DNA of 64,000 nucleotides from positions 1 through 64,000 of the forward strand of contig NZ_NTGE01000178.1 in NCBI RefSeq assembly GCF_002291145.1, in the 5' to 3' direction. The notes under the pieces were generated by a model, which saw nothing but the letters and a program-made list of their open reading frames with translations, made no database searches and was not told the DNA's origin. The DNA comes from Streptomyces sp. SA15. Lineage in GTDB: Bacteria > Actinomycetota > Actinomycetes > Streptomycetales > Streptomycetaceae. Each line of letters starts with the position of its first letter. Positions within the stretch are counted from its first letter, which is position 1. The position numbers and the translations under genes were made by a program. Below are positions 1 to 7,325 of this stretch, in pieces.

Positions 1-401
1 GTGCCCCCGCCGCCCGCCTGTACGGGGGCGACGGGCGAGGCGGAAGCGGACGCGCCAGGCCGCGCCGAACTCCCGGCGACGGTGATCGTGCCCTTCAGCT
101 GCGAGTCGGCGCAGGTGACCCGCACGTCGTGAGGGCCGGGCCGGATCGAGGAGCGGACGCGGGTCTCGCCGGCGAGCGTGCCGCCGCTGCCCGTGAGCCG
201 GGCGTCCGCGACGAACGCCGCCGACGCGGCGGTGGCCGTCTTCCCGGAGCAGCCGCTCACCCTGAGGGCGACCTCGGCGCCGGGAGCGGGGGACGAAGGG
301 GTCACCGAGACGCTGCCGCCGCCGTCCGCCGCGTGGGCGGCCGGGGTGAGGGCGGCGGCAGCGAGGACTGCGGAACAGACAGTGAGGCGTAGGGAACCCA
401 T
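1..401 (-). CDS. Secreted hypothetical protein, C-terminus off the left edge
   Basis: The reading frame starts at ATG 401 with a GGAGG ribosome site six bases upstream and is still open at base 1, so the C-terminus is missing. The N-terminus (MGSLRLTVCSAVLAAAALT, cleavage likely after AAHA) is a Sec signal peptide. The mature part has two cysteines about 50 residues apart and reads like a small beta-rich exported domain, followed by a Ser/Ala/Pro-rich linker. Streptomyces proteins of this layout often end in a membrane or sortase anchor, but that part is not visible. No specific function can be given. Confidence 0.75.
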   Translation of the reverse strand, partial: MGSLRLTVCSAVLAAAALTPAAHAADGGGSVSVTPSSPAPGAEVALRVSGCSGKTATAASAAFVADARLTGSGGTLAGETRVRSSIRPGPHDVRVTCADSQLKGTITVAGSSARPGASASASPVAPVQAGGGG

Positions 402-408
402 CGTGAAC

Positions 409-424
409 CTCCAGATATCTGGAG
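409..424. promoter_or_regulatory. 16-bp perfect palindrome overlapping a ribosome site
   Basis: CTCCAGATATCTGGAG is a perfect palindrome. It covers the GGAGG ribosome site of the secreted protein gene starting at 401. It could be an operator or a small RNA hairpin that hides the ribosome site. Function is inferred from position only. Confidence 0.35.
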
Positions 425-551
425 CCTCCCCCGCAGACTCCTGCCCCGCACGCTCAGCGGGGCCTCACTGCTCCATACGGGTCCAGAAAGGTTTCAGATC
501 AGGCGCGATCCGTTTGAGGGTGGTCTGAATGTGGTCAGCGTCCGGATTCGG

Positions 552-1331
552 TCAGATTCTGTCGACGAGGTCCGCGATCGAGTCCACGACCTTCGACGGC
601 CGGTACGGGAAGTCCTCCACCTGCTCGGGCCGGGTCAGGCCGGTGAGCACCAGGAACGTCTGCATTCCCGCCTCCATACCGGCCAGCACGTCGGTGTCCA
701 TACGGTCGCCGATCATCGCGCTGGTCTCGGAGTGCGCCCCGATCGCGTTGAGCCCGGTGCGCATCATCAGCGGGTTCGGCTTGCCCGCGAAGTACGGCTT
801 CTTCCCGGTCGCCTTGGTGATCAGCGCGGCCACCGCGCCGGTCGCGGGCAGCGGGCCCTCGGTCGACGGGCCCGTCTCGTCGGGGTTGGTGCAGATGAAA
901 CGGGCGCCGTCGTTGATGAGCCGTACGGCCTTCGTCATGGCCTCGAAGGAGTAGGTGCGGGTCTCGCCGAGGACGACGTAGTCGGGCTCGTGGTCGGTGA
1001 GGATGTAGCCGATGTCGTGCAGCGCGGTCGTCAGGCCCGCCTCGCCTATGACGTACGCGGAGCCGCCGGGCCGCTGGTCGTCCAGGAACTGTGCGGTGGC
1101 CAGGGCCGAGGTCCAGATCGAGTCGATCGGCACGTCCAGACCCATGCGGCGCAGCCGGGCGTGCAGGTCGCGCGGGGTGTACATCGAGTTGTTGGTGAGG
1201 ACGAGGAAGGGCTTGCCCGACTCGCGCAGCTTCTTCAGAAAGGCGTCGGCGCCGGGGATCGGTACGCCCTCGTGGATGAGCACACCGTCCATGTCGGTGA
1301 GCCACGACTCGATGGGCCTGCGTTCTGCCAT
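552..1331 (-). CDS. HAD-IIA family hydrolase (NagD-like)
   Basis: This 259-residue protein has the three HAD motifs: TDMDGV (Asp13 nucleophile, Asp15), TNNS (residues 46-49) and GDRMDTDV near residue 207. That is the NagD/PGPase-like subfamily IIA, cytosolic phosphatases of sugar or nucleotide phosphates; the substrate cannot be read from sequence. ATG 1331 is chosen because AGGAG lies eight bases upstream and the motif spacing then matches the family; a longer open frame upstream is low-complexity repeat. The gene stands alone, downstream of a 17-bp tandem repeat array. Confidence 0.9.
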   Translation of the reverse strand: MAERRPIESWLTDMDGVLIHEGVPIPGADAFLKKLRESGKPFLVLTNNSMYTPRDLHARLRRMGLDVPIDSIWTSALATAQFLDDQRPGGSAYVIGEAGLTTALHDIGYILTDHEPDYVVLGETRTYSFEAMTKAVRLINDGARFICTNPDETGPSTEGPLPATGAVAALITKATGKKPYFAGKPNPLMMRTGLNAIGAHSETSAMIGDRMDTDVLAGMEAGMQTFLVLTGLTRPEQVEDFPYRPSKVVDSIADLVDRI

Positions 1332-1483
1332 GTGCTGGATCTCCTGCCGTACCCAAAGTGCGCGGTGCGTCGCGCGTGTACCCGGTGCCGGGTGCCGGGC
1401 GCGCCCCAGCCTAAACAGTGGCCGGATCTTGAGGGAATGGCCGGGTTCTGAGGAGATGGGTGCGGCTGAGGAGGTGGATACGG

Positions 1484-1585
1484 CTATGGCATGGATGCGG
1501 CTGTCGCATGGAGACGGCTGCGGCATGGAGACGGCTGCGGCACGGATACGGCTGCGGCACGGATACGGCTGCGGCACGGATACGG
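1484..1585. repeat. Six tandem 17-bp units in an intergenic region
   Basis: Units begin at 1484, 1501, 1518, 1535, 1552 and 1569. The last three are identical (CTGCGGCACGGATACGG) and the first three are diverged. Seventeen is not a multiple of three and the array sits between the HAD gene and the upstream LAXTG gene, so it is not coding. The rest of the 1332-1599 gap shows no gene. Confidence 0.8.
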
Positions 1586-1599
1586 CTGCGGCTGTGGCC

Positions 1600-2427
1600 T
1601 CAGCGGCGTCTGCGGACCAGCAGCAGCGCACCGCTGGCGACGAGCAGCAGGGCCGCGGCGGCGAGGGCGACCGCGGGGCCGAGTCCGGTGCCGGCTAGTT
1701 CCTCGGCGAGGGAGGGGCGGCCGTCGGGCGCCGGGGCGGCCGCGTCGGAGGCGGAAGCGGTGGCGTCGGGGGCCGAAGCGGCGGCGTCGGGGGCGGTGGC
1801 GTCGGGGGCGGGTTCGCGCTCGGGTCGCGGGGCCGGTTCGGCCTCGATGCCGAAGCGGTAGTCGTTCGACTGGCCGACCCAGTCGCCGTCGTCGTCGTGG
1901 CGTTGTACGACGGCCGCGTTGGCGATGACCTCGTTCGGTTCGGCGTCCGAGGTGAGCGCCATCCGGACCTTCACGGTGAGGGTCTTGCCGGGGCCGACGG
2001 TGAAGCCGCGGAAACGGTCGCGGTCGTCGGCGAAGGCGCCGACGAGTTCGTCCGCGTCGGTGCGTTCGAAGCGGACGGAGTGCGGGCGGGCGCCCGCTGT
2101 GCCGTCGTAGAACTCCAGGCGGGCCTGGGCGGGCTCGAGGGTGCGCCGCTCGTCGACGAGGACGACGACGGGGTGGATGTTTGCGCAGGTCCGGGTGGTG
2201 GTGTTGGTGAGGTCCAGGTACCAGGTGCCGTAGCCGCCGCCGATGTCGTAGGAGTCGGGGCCGCCGTGGATGCGGGTGGTGACCGGGAAGGCGCGGTCGT
2301 CGGCGGCGCAGGAGGGACGGGGGTCGGCCTGCGCCGGGGAGGCGAGGAGGGCGGCGGCTGCGAGGCAGAGGGAGGCGGGGGCACAGAGGTATACAGGCGT
2401 AGGCGGTCGCATGAACGGCAGTCGCAT
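1600..2427 (-). CDS. Secreted LAXTG cell-wall-anchored protein
   Basis: The 275-residue product has an N-terminal signal peptide (hydrophobic stretch ending near ASPAQA), a beta-rich globular domain of about 130 residues, an Ala/Pro/Asp/Ser-rich stalk and a C-terminal sorting signal: LAGTG, a hydrophobic helix and an RRRR tail. LAXTG is the motif used by class E sortases in Streptomyces, so the protein is probably linked to peptidoglycan. ATG 2427 is used; an in-frame ATG at 2412 and a GTG at 2433 are alternatives, and no strong ribosome site decides between them. The globular domain is not recognised. Confidence 0.8.
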   Translation of the reverse strand: MRLPFMRPPTPVYLCAPASLCLAAAALLASPAQADPRPSCAADDRAFPVTTRIHGGPDSYDIGGGYGTWYLDLTNTTTRTCANIHPVVVLVDERRTLEPAQARLEFYDGTAGARPHSVRFERTDADELVGAFADDRDRFRGFTVGPGKTLTVKVRMALTSDAEPNEVIANAAVVQRHDDDGDWVGQSNDYRFGIEAEPAPRPEREPAPDATAPDAAASAPDATASASDAAAPAPDGRPSLAEELAGTGLGPAVALAAAALLLVASGALLLVRRRR

Positions 2428-2573
2428 GAACACATGACCATGCCGGGTGCTTCCGGCGGATGGCGGGTGCCGCTCCGTACGGCCTGGCAAGTCCCCTCGA
2501 TCAGCGCACGCGGGCGACCGGTGTCGCGCCTGAGACCGGCAGAGGGCGCACACGTGGGGTGCGCCTGGGCGGG

Positions 2574-3725
2574 TCAGCCGTCCGCCCGTCCGAACAGCGG
2601 TCCCAGCAGCAGCTGAGCCGCCCCCTCCGCGACCCCCCGCTCCCCGCCGGGCGCGACCCGCACCGGTACGGCACCCGCACCCCGGGCGCGCTCGTCGAGG
2701 ACGGCGGCGACCCCTCGTACGAACGTCTCCGGCGCGGCGGCGACCGTACGACCGCCGAGGAGTACGAGGTCGATGTCGAGCAGCCCGACGAGGTTCGCGG
2801 CGCCGGCGCCGAGCACCCGCGCGGCCTCGCCGATCTCGCCCCGGGCGACCGCCCCCAGACACAGCGCCTCGATGCAGCCACGGTTTCCGCAGCCGCAGTG
2901 GGGCCCGTCCAGCTGGATGACCTGATGCCCGAACTCCCCCGCGCCGGTCCGGGCGCCCCGGTGTACGGTCCCACCGATCACGAGCCCGGCACCGAGCCCC
3001 GTACCGAGGTGCAGATACGCGAAGGACCGGCCCGCCCCGCCGACGGCCAGGCCGAGCGCCGCCGCGTTGGTGTCCTTGTCCACGACGACGGGCACCCCGA
3101 GCCGCCGAGCCAACGCGTCCCGCAACGGGAACCCGTCCCACTCGGGAAACCCGGTGACCCGGTGCAGCACGCCCCGGGCGTGGTCGAGGGGGCCGGGGAG
3201 GGCGACCCCGACGCCGAGAAGGGAGCCGACTCCGACGAGGGCGCCCGTCGGCCGCGGCGCCTCCGCCGCCGGTCCCCCGCTCCTCGGCCCCAGCGCCTGC
3301 GCCGCCATCCCCTCCGCCTCCCGCGCCACCGCCGCCACCACGGCCTGTGCGCCCGCGCCGAGGTCCAGCGGGGTGCGCCGCTCCCCCACCACCATCCCGT
3401 TCAGGTCGACCAGGACCGCTCGCAGTTCGTCCCGGTCCAGATGTACGCCCACCGCATGCCCCGCCCCCGGCACCAGCCGCAGGACTGTGCGCGGCTTGCC
3501 GCCGGTCGACGCGCGGCGGCCCGCCTCCGCCGCCATCCCCTCCTCCCGCAGCCGGGCGGTGATCTTGCTGACCGCCTGGGGGGTGAGCCCGGTGCGGTCG
3601 GCGAGTTCGAGGCGGCTGATGCCCTCCGGGCCGGCCGTGCGCAGCAGGTCGAGCACCAGCGCGGTGTTGTGGCTGCGCAGAGCGAGCAGATTGGCGCCGC
3701 CGTTCGTCCTGTTCACGCCAGTCAT
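2574..3725 (-). CDS. ROK family transcriptional regulator
   Basis: This 383-residue protein has an N-terminal MarR-like winged helix (about residues 10-75; SRLELADRTGLTPQAVSKIT) and a C-terminal ROK sugar-kinase-like domain. The ROK zinc site CGCGNRGCIE and the catalytic-type Asp in DKDTNAAALG are visible. Such proteins are usually sugar-responsive repressors. It is transcribed divergently from the Gfo/Idh/MocA oxidoreductase, only 48 bp away, and a 12-bp inverted repeat fills that gap, so it probably controls both genes. ATG 3725 follows GAGGGAG closely. Confidence 0.92.
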   Translation of the reverse strand: MTGVNRTNGGANLLALRSHNTALVLDLLRTAGPEGISRLELADRTGLTPQAVSKITARLREEGMAAEAGRRASTGGKPRTVLRLVPGAGHAVGVHLDRDELRAVLVDLNGMVVGERRTPLDLGAGAQAVVAAVAREAEGMAAQALGPRSGGPAAEAPRPTGALVGVGSLLGVGVALPGPLDHARGVLHRVTGFPEWDGFPLRDALARRLGVPVVVDKDTNAAALGLAVGGAGRSFAYLHLGTGLGAGLVIGGTVHRGARTGAGEFGHQVIQLDGPHCGCGNRGCIEALCLGAVARGEIGEAARVLGAGAANLVGLLDIDLVLLGGRTVAAAPETFVRGVAAVLDERARGAGAVPVRVAPGGERGVAEGAAQLLLGPLFGRADG

Positions 3726-3740
3726 TCTCCCTCGTACTTG

Positions 3741-3767
3741 CACTTTGGCAACAGCGTTGCGAAAGTG
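3741..3767. promoter_or_regulatory. Probable ROK operator
   Basis: Inverted repeat with 12-bp arms CACTTTGGCAAC (3741-3752) and GTTGCGAAAGTG (3756-3767), one mismatch, 3-bp spacer. It fills most of the divergent gap between the ROK gene (start 3725) and the oxidoreductase gene (start 3774). Binding by this ROK protein is an inference from position and symmetry. Confidence 0.7.
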
Positions 3768-3773
3768 GGGGCC

Positions 3774-4859
3774 ATGACAGGTACGACTGGTACTCCCGGC
3801 ACCCCTCTCCGCGTGGGCCTCGTCGGCTACGGCCTCGCCGGCTCCGTCTTCCACGCCCCGCTGATCGCCGCCACCGAGGGCCTCGCCCTCGACACGGTGG
3901 TCACCTCGAACCCCGAGCGGCAGGAGCAGGCCCGCGCCGAGTTCCCGGACGTGCGCGTGGCCGCCGTTCCGGACGAACTGTTCGACCGGGCCGGCGACCT
4001 GGACCTGATCGTCATCGCGTCCCCGAACAAGACGCACGTCCCGCTCGCCACCGCCGCCCTGAAGGCCGGCCTGCCCGTCGTCGTGGACAAGCCCGTCGCC
4101 GGCACGGCCGCCGAGGCACGCGAGCTGGCCGCCCTGGCCGAGGAGCGCGGCCTGCTCCTCTCCGTCTTCCAGAACCGCCGCTGGGACAACGACTTCCTGA
4201 CCCTCCGCAAGCTGATCGCCGACGGCGAGCTGGGCGACGTATGGCGCTTCGAGTCCCGCTTCGAGCGGTGGCGGCCGCAGCCGAAGGGCGGCTGGCGGGA
4301 GTCCGGCGACCCCGCAGAGATCGGAGGTCTGCTGTACGACCTCGGCAGCCATGTCGTCGACCAGGCACTGGCCCTCTTCGGCCCGGCCGCCTCCGTGTAC
4401 GCCGAGTCGGACATCCGCCGCCCGGGCGCCGAGACCGACGACGACACGTTCATCGCGCTCACGCACGCGAACGGCGTCCGCTCCCACCTGTACGTCTCCG
4501 CCACGGCCGCCCAGCTCGGCCCCCGCTTCCGGGTGCTGGGCTCGAAGGCGGGTTACGTCAAGTACGGCCTCGACCCGCAGGAGGCGGCGCTGAAGGGGGG
4601 CAGGCGCCCCGGCCCCGACTGGGGACTGGAGCCCGAGTCGCTGTGGGGCCGCGTGGGCTCCGGGGAATCCCCCCTGACCGGTGGCGGCCGCCCCGAACCG
4701 ACCCTTCCGGGCGACTACCCCGCTTACTATGCGGCCGTGGCGAAAGCCCTGCTGGACGGCGGTCCCAACCCGGTGACCGCGCTGGAGGCGGCAGCCGCCC
4801 TCGAGGTACTGGAGGCGGCGCGCCGTTCGGCCCGCGATGGAGTGGCGGTGACGCTGTGA
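3774..4859 (+). CDS. Gfo/Idh/MocA family oxidoreductase
   Basis: The 361-residue cytosolic enzyme starts with a Rossmann fold (VGLVGYGLAGSVFHAPLI), has the conserved lysine motif as VVDKPVAG near residue 100, and continues with the beta-sheet substrate domain (GGLLYDLGSHVVDQ with the conserved His). Members oxidise or reduce sugars, inositols or sugar acids with NAD(P); the substrate is unknown. It shares a GTGA overlap with the next gene and is divergent from a ROK repressor, which points to sugar-derivative catabolism under repressor control. The operator ends only six bases before ATG 3774. Confidence 0.92.
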   Translation: MTGTTGTPGTPLRVGLVGYGLAGSVFHAPLIAATEGLALDTVVTSNPERQEQARAEFPDVRVAAVPDELFDRAGDLDLIVIASPNKTHVPLATAALKAGLPVVVDKPVAGTAAEARELAALAEERGLLLSVFQNRRWDNDFLTLRKLIADGELGDVWRFESRFERWRPQPKGGWRESGDPAEIGGLLYDLGSHVVDQALALFGPAASVYAESDIRRPGAETDDDTFIALTHANGVRSHLYVSATAAQLGPRFRVLGSKAGYVKYGLDPQEAALKGGRRPGPDWGLEPESLWGRVGSGESPLTGGGRPEPTLPGDYPAYYAAVAKALLDGGPNPVTALEAAAALEVLEAARRSARDGVAVTL

Positions 4860-5371
4860 CGAACAAGCAGACCCATACCCAGGAGCTCACCCCGAAGTTC
4901 CACCCGGAACTCACCCCGAGCCTGGAGGAGTTGGAGGCGCAGGAACGACGCCTGGTCTTCCGCCAGTTCACCTACGACGACGCCTGGGCCCTGGGTTCCC
5001 TCCTCGTCGACCTGGCCCGCGAACGCCAGGCCCCCGTCGCCATCGACATCCACCGCGCCGGCCAGCAGCTCTTCCACGCGGCACTCCCCGGCTCGGCCCC
5101 CGACAACGACGCCTGGATCGCCCGCAAGCGCCGGGTGGTGGAGCGCTACGGCGCCGCCTCCTACCTGGTCGGCGCCCGCTTCCGCGCCAAGGGCTCGACG
5201 TTCGAGGACTCCTCGCGCCTGGATCCGGACGTGTACGCGGCCCACGGCGGCTCTTTCCCGATCAACGTGGAGGGCGTCGGCGTGATCGGCGCGGTCACGG
5301 TGTCCGGGCTGCCGCAGCTGGATGACCACCGGTTCGTGGTCGAGGCGCTGGAGCAGTTCCTGGGTCACTGA
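4856..5371 (+). CDS. UPF0303 / heme-degrading-domain family protein
   Basis: GTG 4856 overlaps the stop of the oxidoreductase by four bases, so the two are translationally coupled. The 171-residue protein belongs to the GlcG/HbpS-like UPF0303 family, recognised by AWALGSLLVDLARERQAPV, the DNDAWIARKRRVVERYG block and the glycine-rich end (FPINVEGVGVIGAVTVSGLPQLDDHRFV). Some relatives bind heme or cobalamin; the physiological role here is not known. The operon suggests a link with the upstream sugar oxidoreductase. Confidence 0.88.
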   Translation: MTNKQTHTQELTPKFHPELTPSLEELEAQERRLVFRQFTYDDAWALGSLLVDLARERQAPVAIDIHRAGQQLFHAALPGSAPDNDAWIARKRRVVERYGAASYLVGARFRAKGSTFEDSSRLDPDVYAAHGGSFPINVEGVGVIGAVTVSGLPQLDDHRFVVEALEQFLGH

Positions 5372-5446
5372 TCGGGCCGGGAAGATCCCAAGGCTCCCTC
5401 CGGTTGGCACCGTCGTACAGCAATCGATCGGAGGGACCGCAAACCC

Positions 5447-6313
5447 ATGAGTGACGCCTTGAAGGACACCGTCGGCCGGTACGGCATCTGGAGCGTAGGC
5501 CTGCGCTCGGAGGACCCGGCGCGGCAGGGCGAACTCGCCGAGGCGGCGGCCGAGTTGGAGCAGCTCGGCTACGGCGCCCTCTGGCTGGGCGGCAACAGCG
5601 CCGCCCGCAACGCCGTACCGCTGATCGAGGCCACCTCGACGCTGACCGTCGGCACCAGCATCCAGAGCATCTGGGAGCACGAGCCCGCCGACAGCGCGGC
5701 GGCCTTCGCCGACCTGGAGGCGACGCACCCCGGCCGTTTCACCCTCGGCCTCGGTGTCAGCCACGCAAAGCTGGCGGACCAGTACCGCCGCCCCTACTCG
5801 GCCCTGGTCGCCTATCTCGACGGCCTGGACGCGGCGGGCGTACCGGCGAACCGCCGGCTCCTGGCGGCCCTCGGCCCGAAGAGCCTGAAGCTGGCGCGCG
5901 ACCGAGCCGCCGGTTCGATCCCGTACCTGGTCACCGCCGAGCACACGGCCCAGGCCCGCGAGGCCCTGGGCGAAGCCCCGCTGCTGGCCCCCGAGCTGGG
6001 GGTGGTCCTGGAAACGGACCCGGACAGCGCCCGCACCCTGGCCCGTGATTTCCTCGCCATGTACCTGACGCTCCCGAACTACACCAACAACTTCCTCCGC
6101 CACGGCTTCACGGAAGACGACCTCAAGGACGGCGGCAGCGACCGCCTGATCGACGCACTGTTCGCCTGGGGCGACGAGGCGTCGATCCGCGCCCGCATCG
6201 AGACGTTCCGAGATGCGGGAGCGGACCACGTGGCGCTGCAGGTGGTGGACGGAGAGCCCCGGGACGCACTCCCGAGGCAGGCCTGGCGCACGCTGGCTTC
6301 TCTACTGGCGTGA
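5447..6313 (+). CDS. LLM class F420-dependent oxidoreductase
   Basis: The 288-residue protein has the luciferase-like TIM-barrel pattern: IWSVGLRSEDP at the start, WLGGNSAA, an ATLTVGTSI-like strand, the HPGRFTLGLGVSH motif and a C-terminal DHVALQVV strand. It fits the actinobacterial LLM family thought to use coenzyme F420. The substrate is unknown. GGAGGG lies upstream of ATG 5447. It is transcribed alone and its stop nearly touches the broken RHS remnant on the other strand. Confidence 0.9.
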   Translation: MSDALKDTVGRYGIWSVGLRSEDPARQGELAEAAAELEQLGYGALWLGGNSAARNAVPLIEATSTLTVGTSIQSIWEHEPADSAAAFADLEATHPGRFTLGLGVSHAKLADQYRRPYSALVAYLDGLDAAGVPANRRLLAALGPKSLKLARDRAAGSIPYLVTAEHTAQAREALGEAPLLAPELGVVLETDPDSARTLARDFLAMYLTLPNYTNNFLRHGFTEDDLKDGGSDRLIDALFAWGDEASIRARIETFRDAGADHVALQVVDGEPRDALPRQAWRTLASLLA

Positions 6314-6977
6314 GCCGAGAGCTCGACCGCAACGTCGACTCCGCCTCCGGCGACGTTCTCCTCGAACCCGGTCCGCGTCGCCTGCACCGTCACATCCGTG
6401 CCCCGCGAGACGTTCGCGTAGGTGGCTGTGCTCCCCTTCAGCCGGGGCTTGGGCAGTGTGCCCTCCAGCCGACCGCCACCCGGCGCGCGCCGGTGCCCAC
6501 CGCCGCCAGGGTCGAGTTCTCGCCGCCCCGGGCGAGGGTCAGACCCTGCGGCTGCGCCTCGGGCGCCACGCCGCCGGACGTGGCGTGCAACGTGGTGTCG
6601 ACATCGACCCACGCTCCGCCCCGCTTGAAGCGGATCGGCGCGGCGTAGGACTTCGTGGTGAGGGTGCCGTTCGGATTCGCCCATGTCGTCGACTGGGCGG
6701 TCCGCTCGTCCACCACCTCGACCCTGTGCTTGCGCAGTCGTGCCATGGCGATGGCTGACGCCACGTCGGGTGCCGTCAGGGGACCGGTGGACCGGGCCGC
6801 ACTGGCGGTCCTGTGGCGCGCGGGAACGGCGACCGCCTGACCGGTCGATGACAAAGCTACCGCCACCTCGGCGGCCATGAGCAGGGCCAAGACGCCCGCT
6901 ATCGGCCTGATTCGCCCTGGTGATGACCCGCTGCCCGGCCTTCTTCGAAGGCCGACGACGCGATCGCTTCTTCTCAC
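6314..6977 (-). pseudogene. N-terminal remnant of an RHS-type secreted wall protein
   Basis: From GTG 6977 (AGGAG seven bases upstream) the frame encodes an Arg-rich signal peptide and then RLRKHRVEVVDERTAQSTTW, which matches the N-terminus of the intact RHS protein at 35150 (RLSGKRVEALSERSETSKTW). The match runs on through FKRGGAWVDVDTTL. Near 6470 the homology switches frame (from VGWR to LEGTLPKPRLKG) and it stops near RTGFEEN, where the LLM gene begins on the opposite strand. So the gene has a frameshift and has lost at least 90 percent of its length. The promoter and ribosome site look intact. Confidence 0.8.
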
Positions 6978-7325
6978 AGAAGCACTCCTCTTCCGATGTC
7001 CGGAGAAAGGTCGTCCGGAGCCGGAGGTGAGTATCGATCCATGGGGCGGCACCCAGGTTTGGTCGCGGTGTGAGTAGTGCAAAGCGGCTGTCAAGTCAAG
7101 TTGAACACTCGTCAGATGCGCGCATTCTTTTGCGGATGGACGTCCATATTTGATCCACGGGATCGTCACCGAAGGTAAGAAATAGTTGAATATAAGGGAA
7201 ATAAGATATTCATCAGATCGTTATGTTGACACGTCGGCCCCATCCACCAAAGAAACGAAAGGGACCCTTGGTGCGCTGAGTCTCTCGAGTGCCCCGGTAG
7301 CGGGCACCTTTCTTGAAGGTGGGGC
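6978..7325. other. AT-rich divergent intergenic region
   Basis: No gene is seen. Bases 7165-7235 are strikingly AT-rich for this genome and probably hold promoters for the amidase and the RHS remnant. A small hairpin, GTGCCC(N7)GGGCAC, lies just before the amidase ribosome site. The 14-mer GATGCGCGCATTCT at 7116 recurs right after the stop of the intact RHS gene (41889). Confidence 0.5.

Noticed and set aside
2460..3773. Plus-strand open frame joined to the Gfo/Idh/MocA gene
   Set aside because: The upstream part is the antisense of the ROK gene; the true start is ATG 3774.
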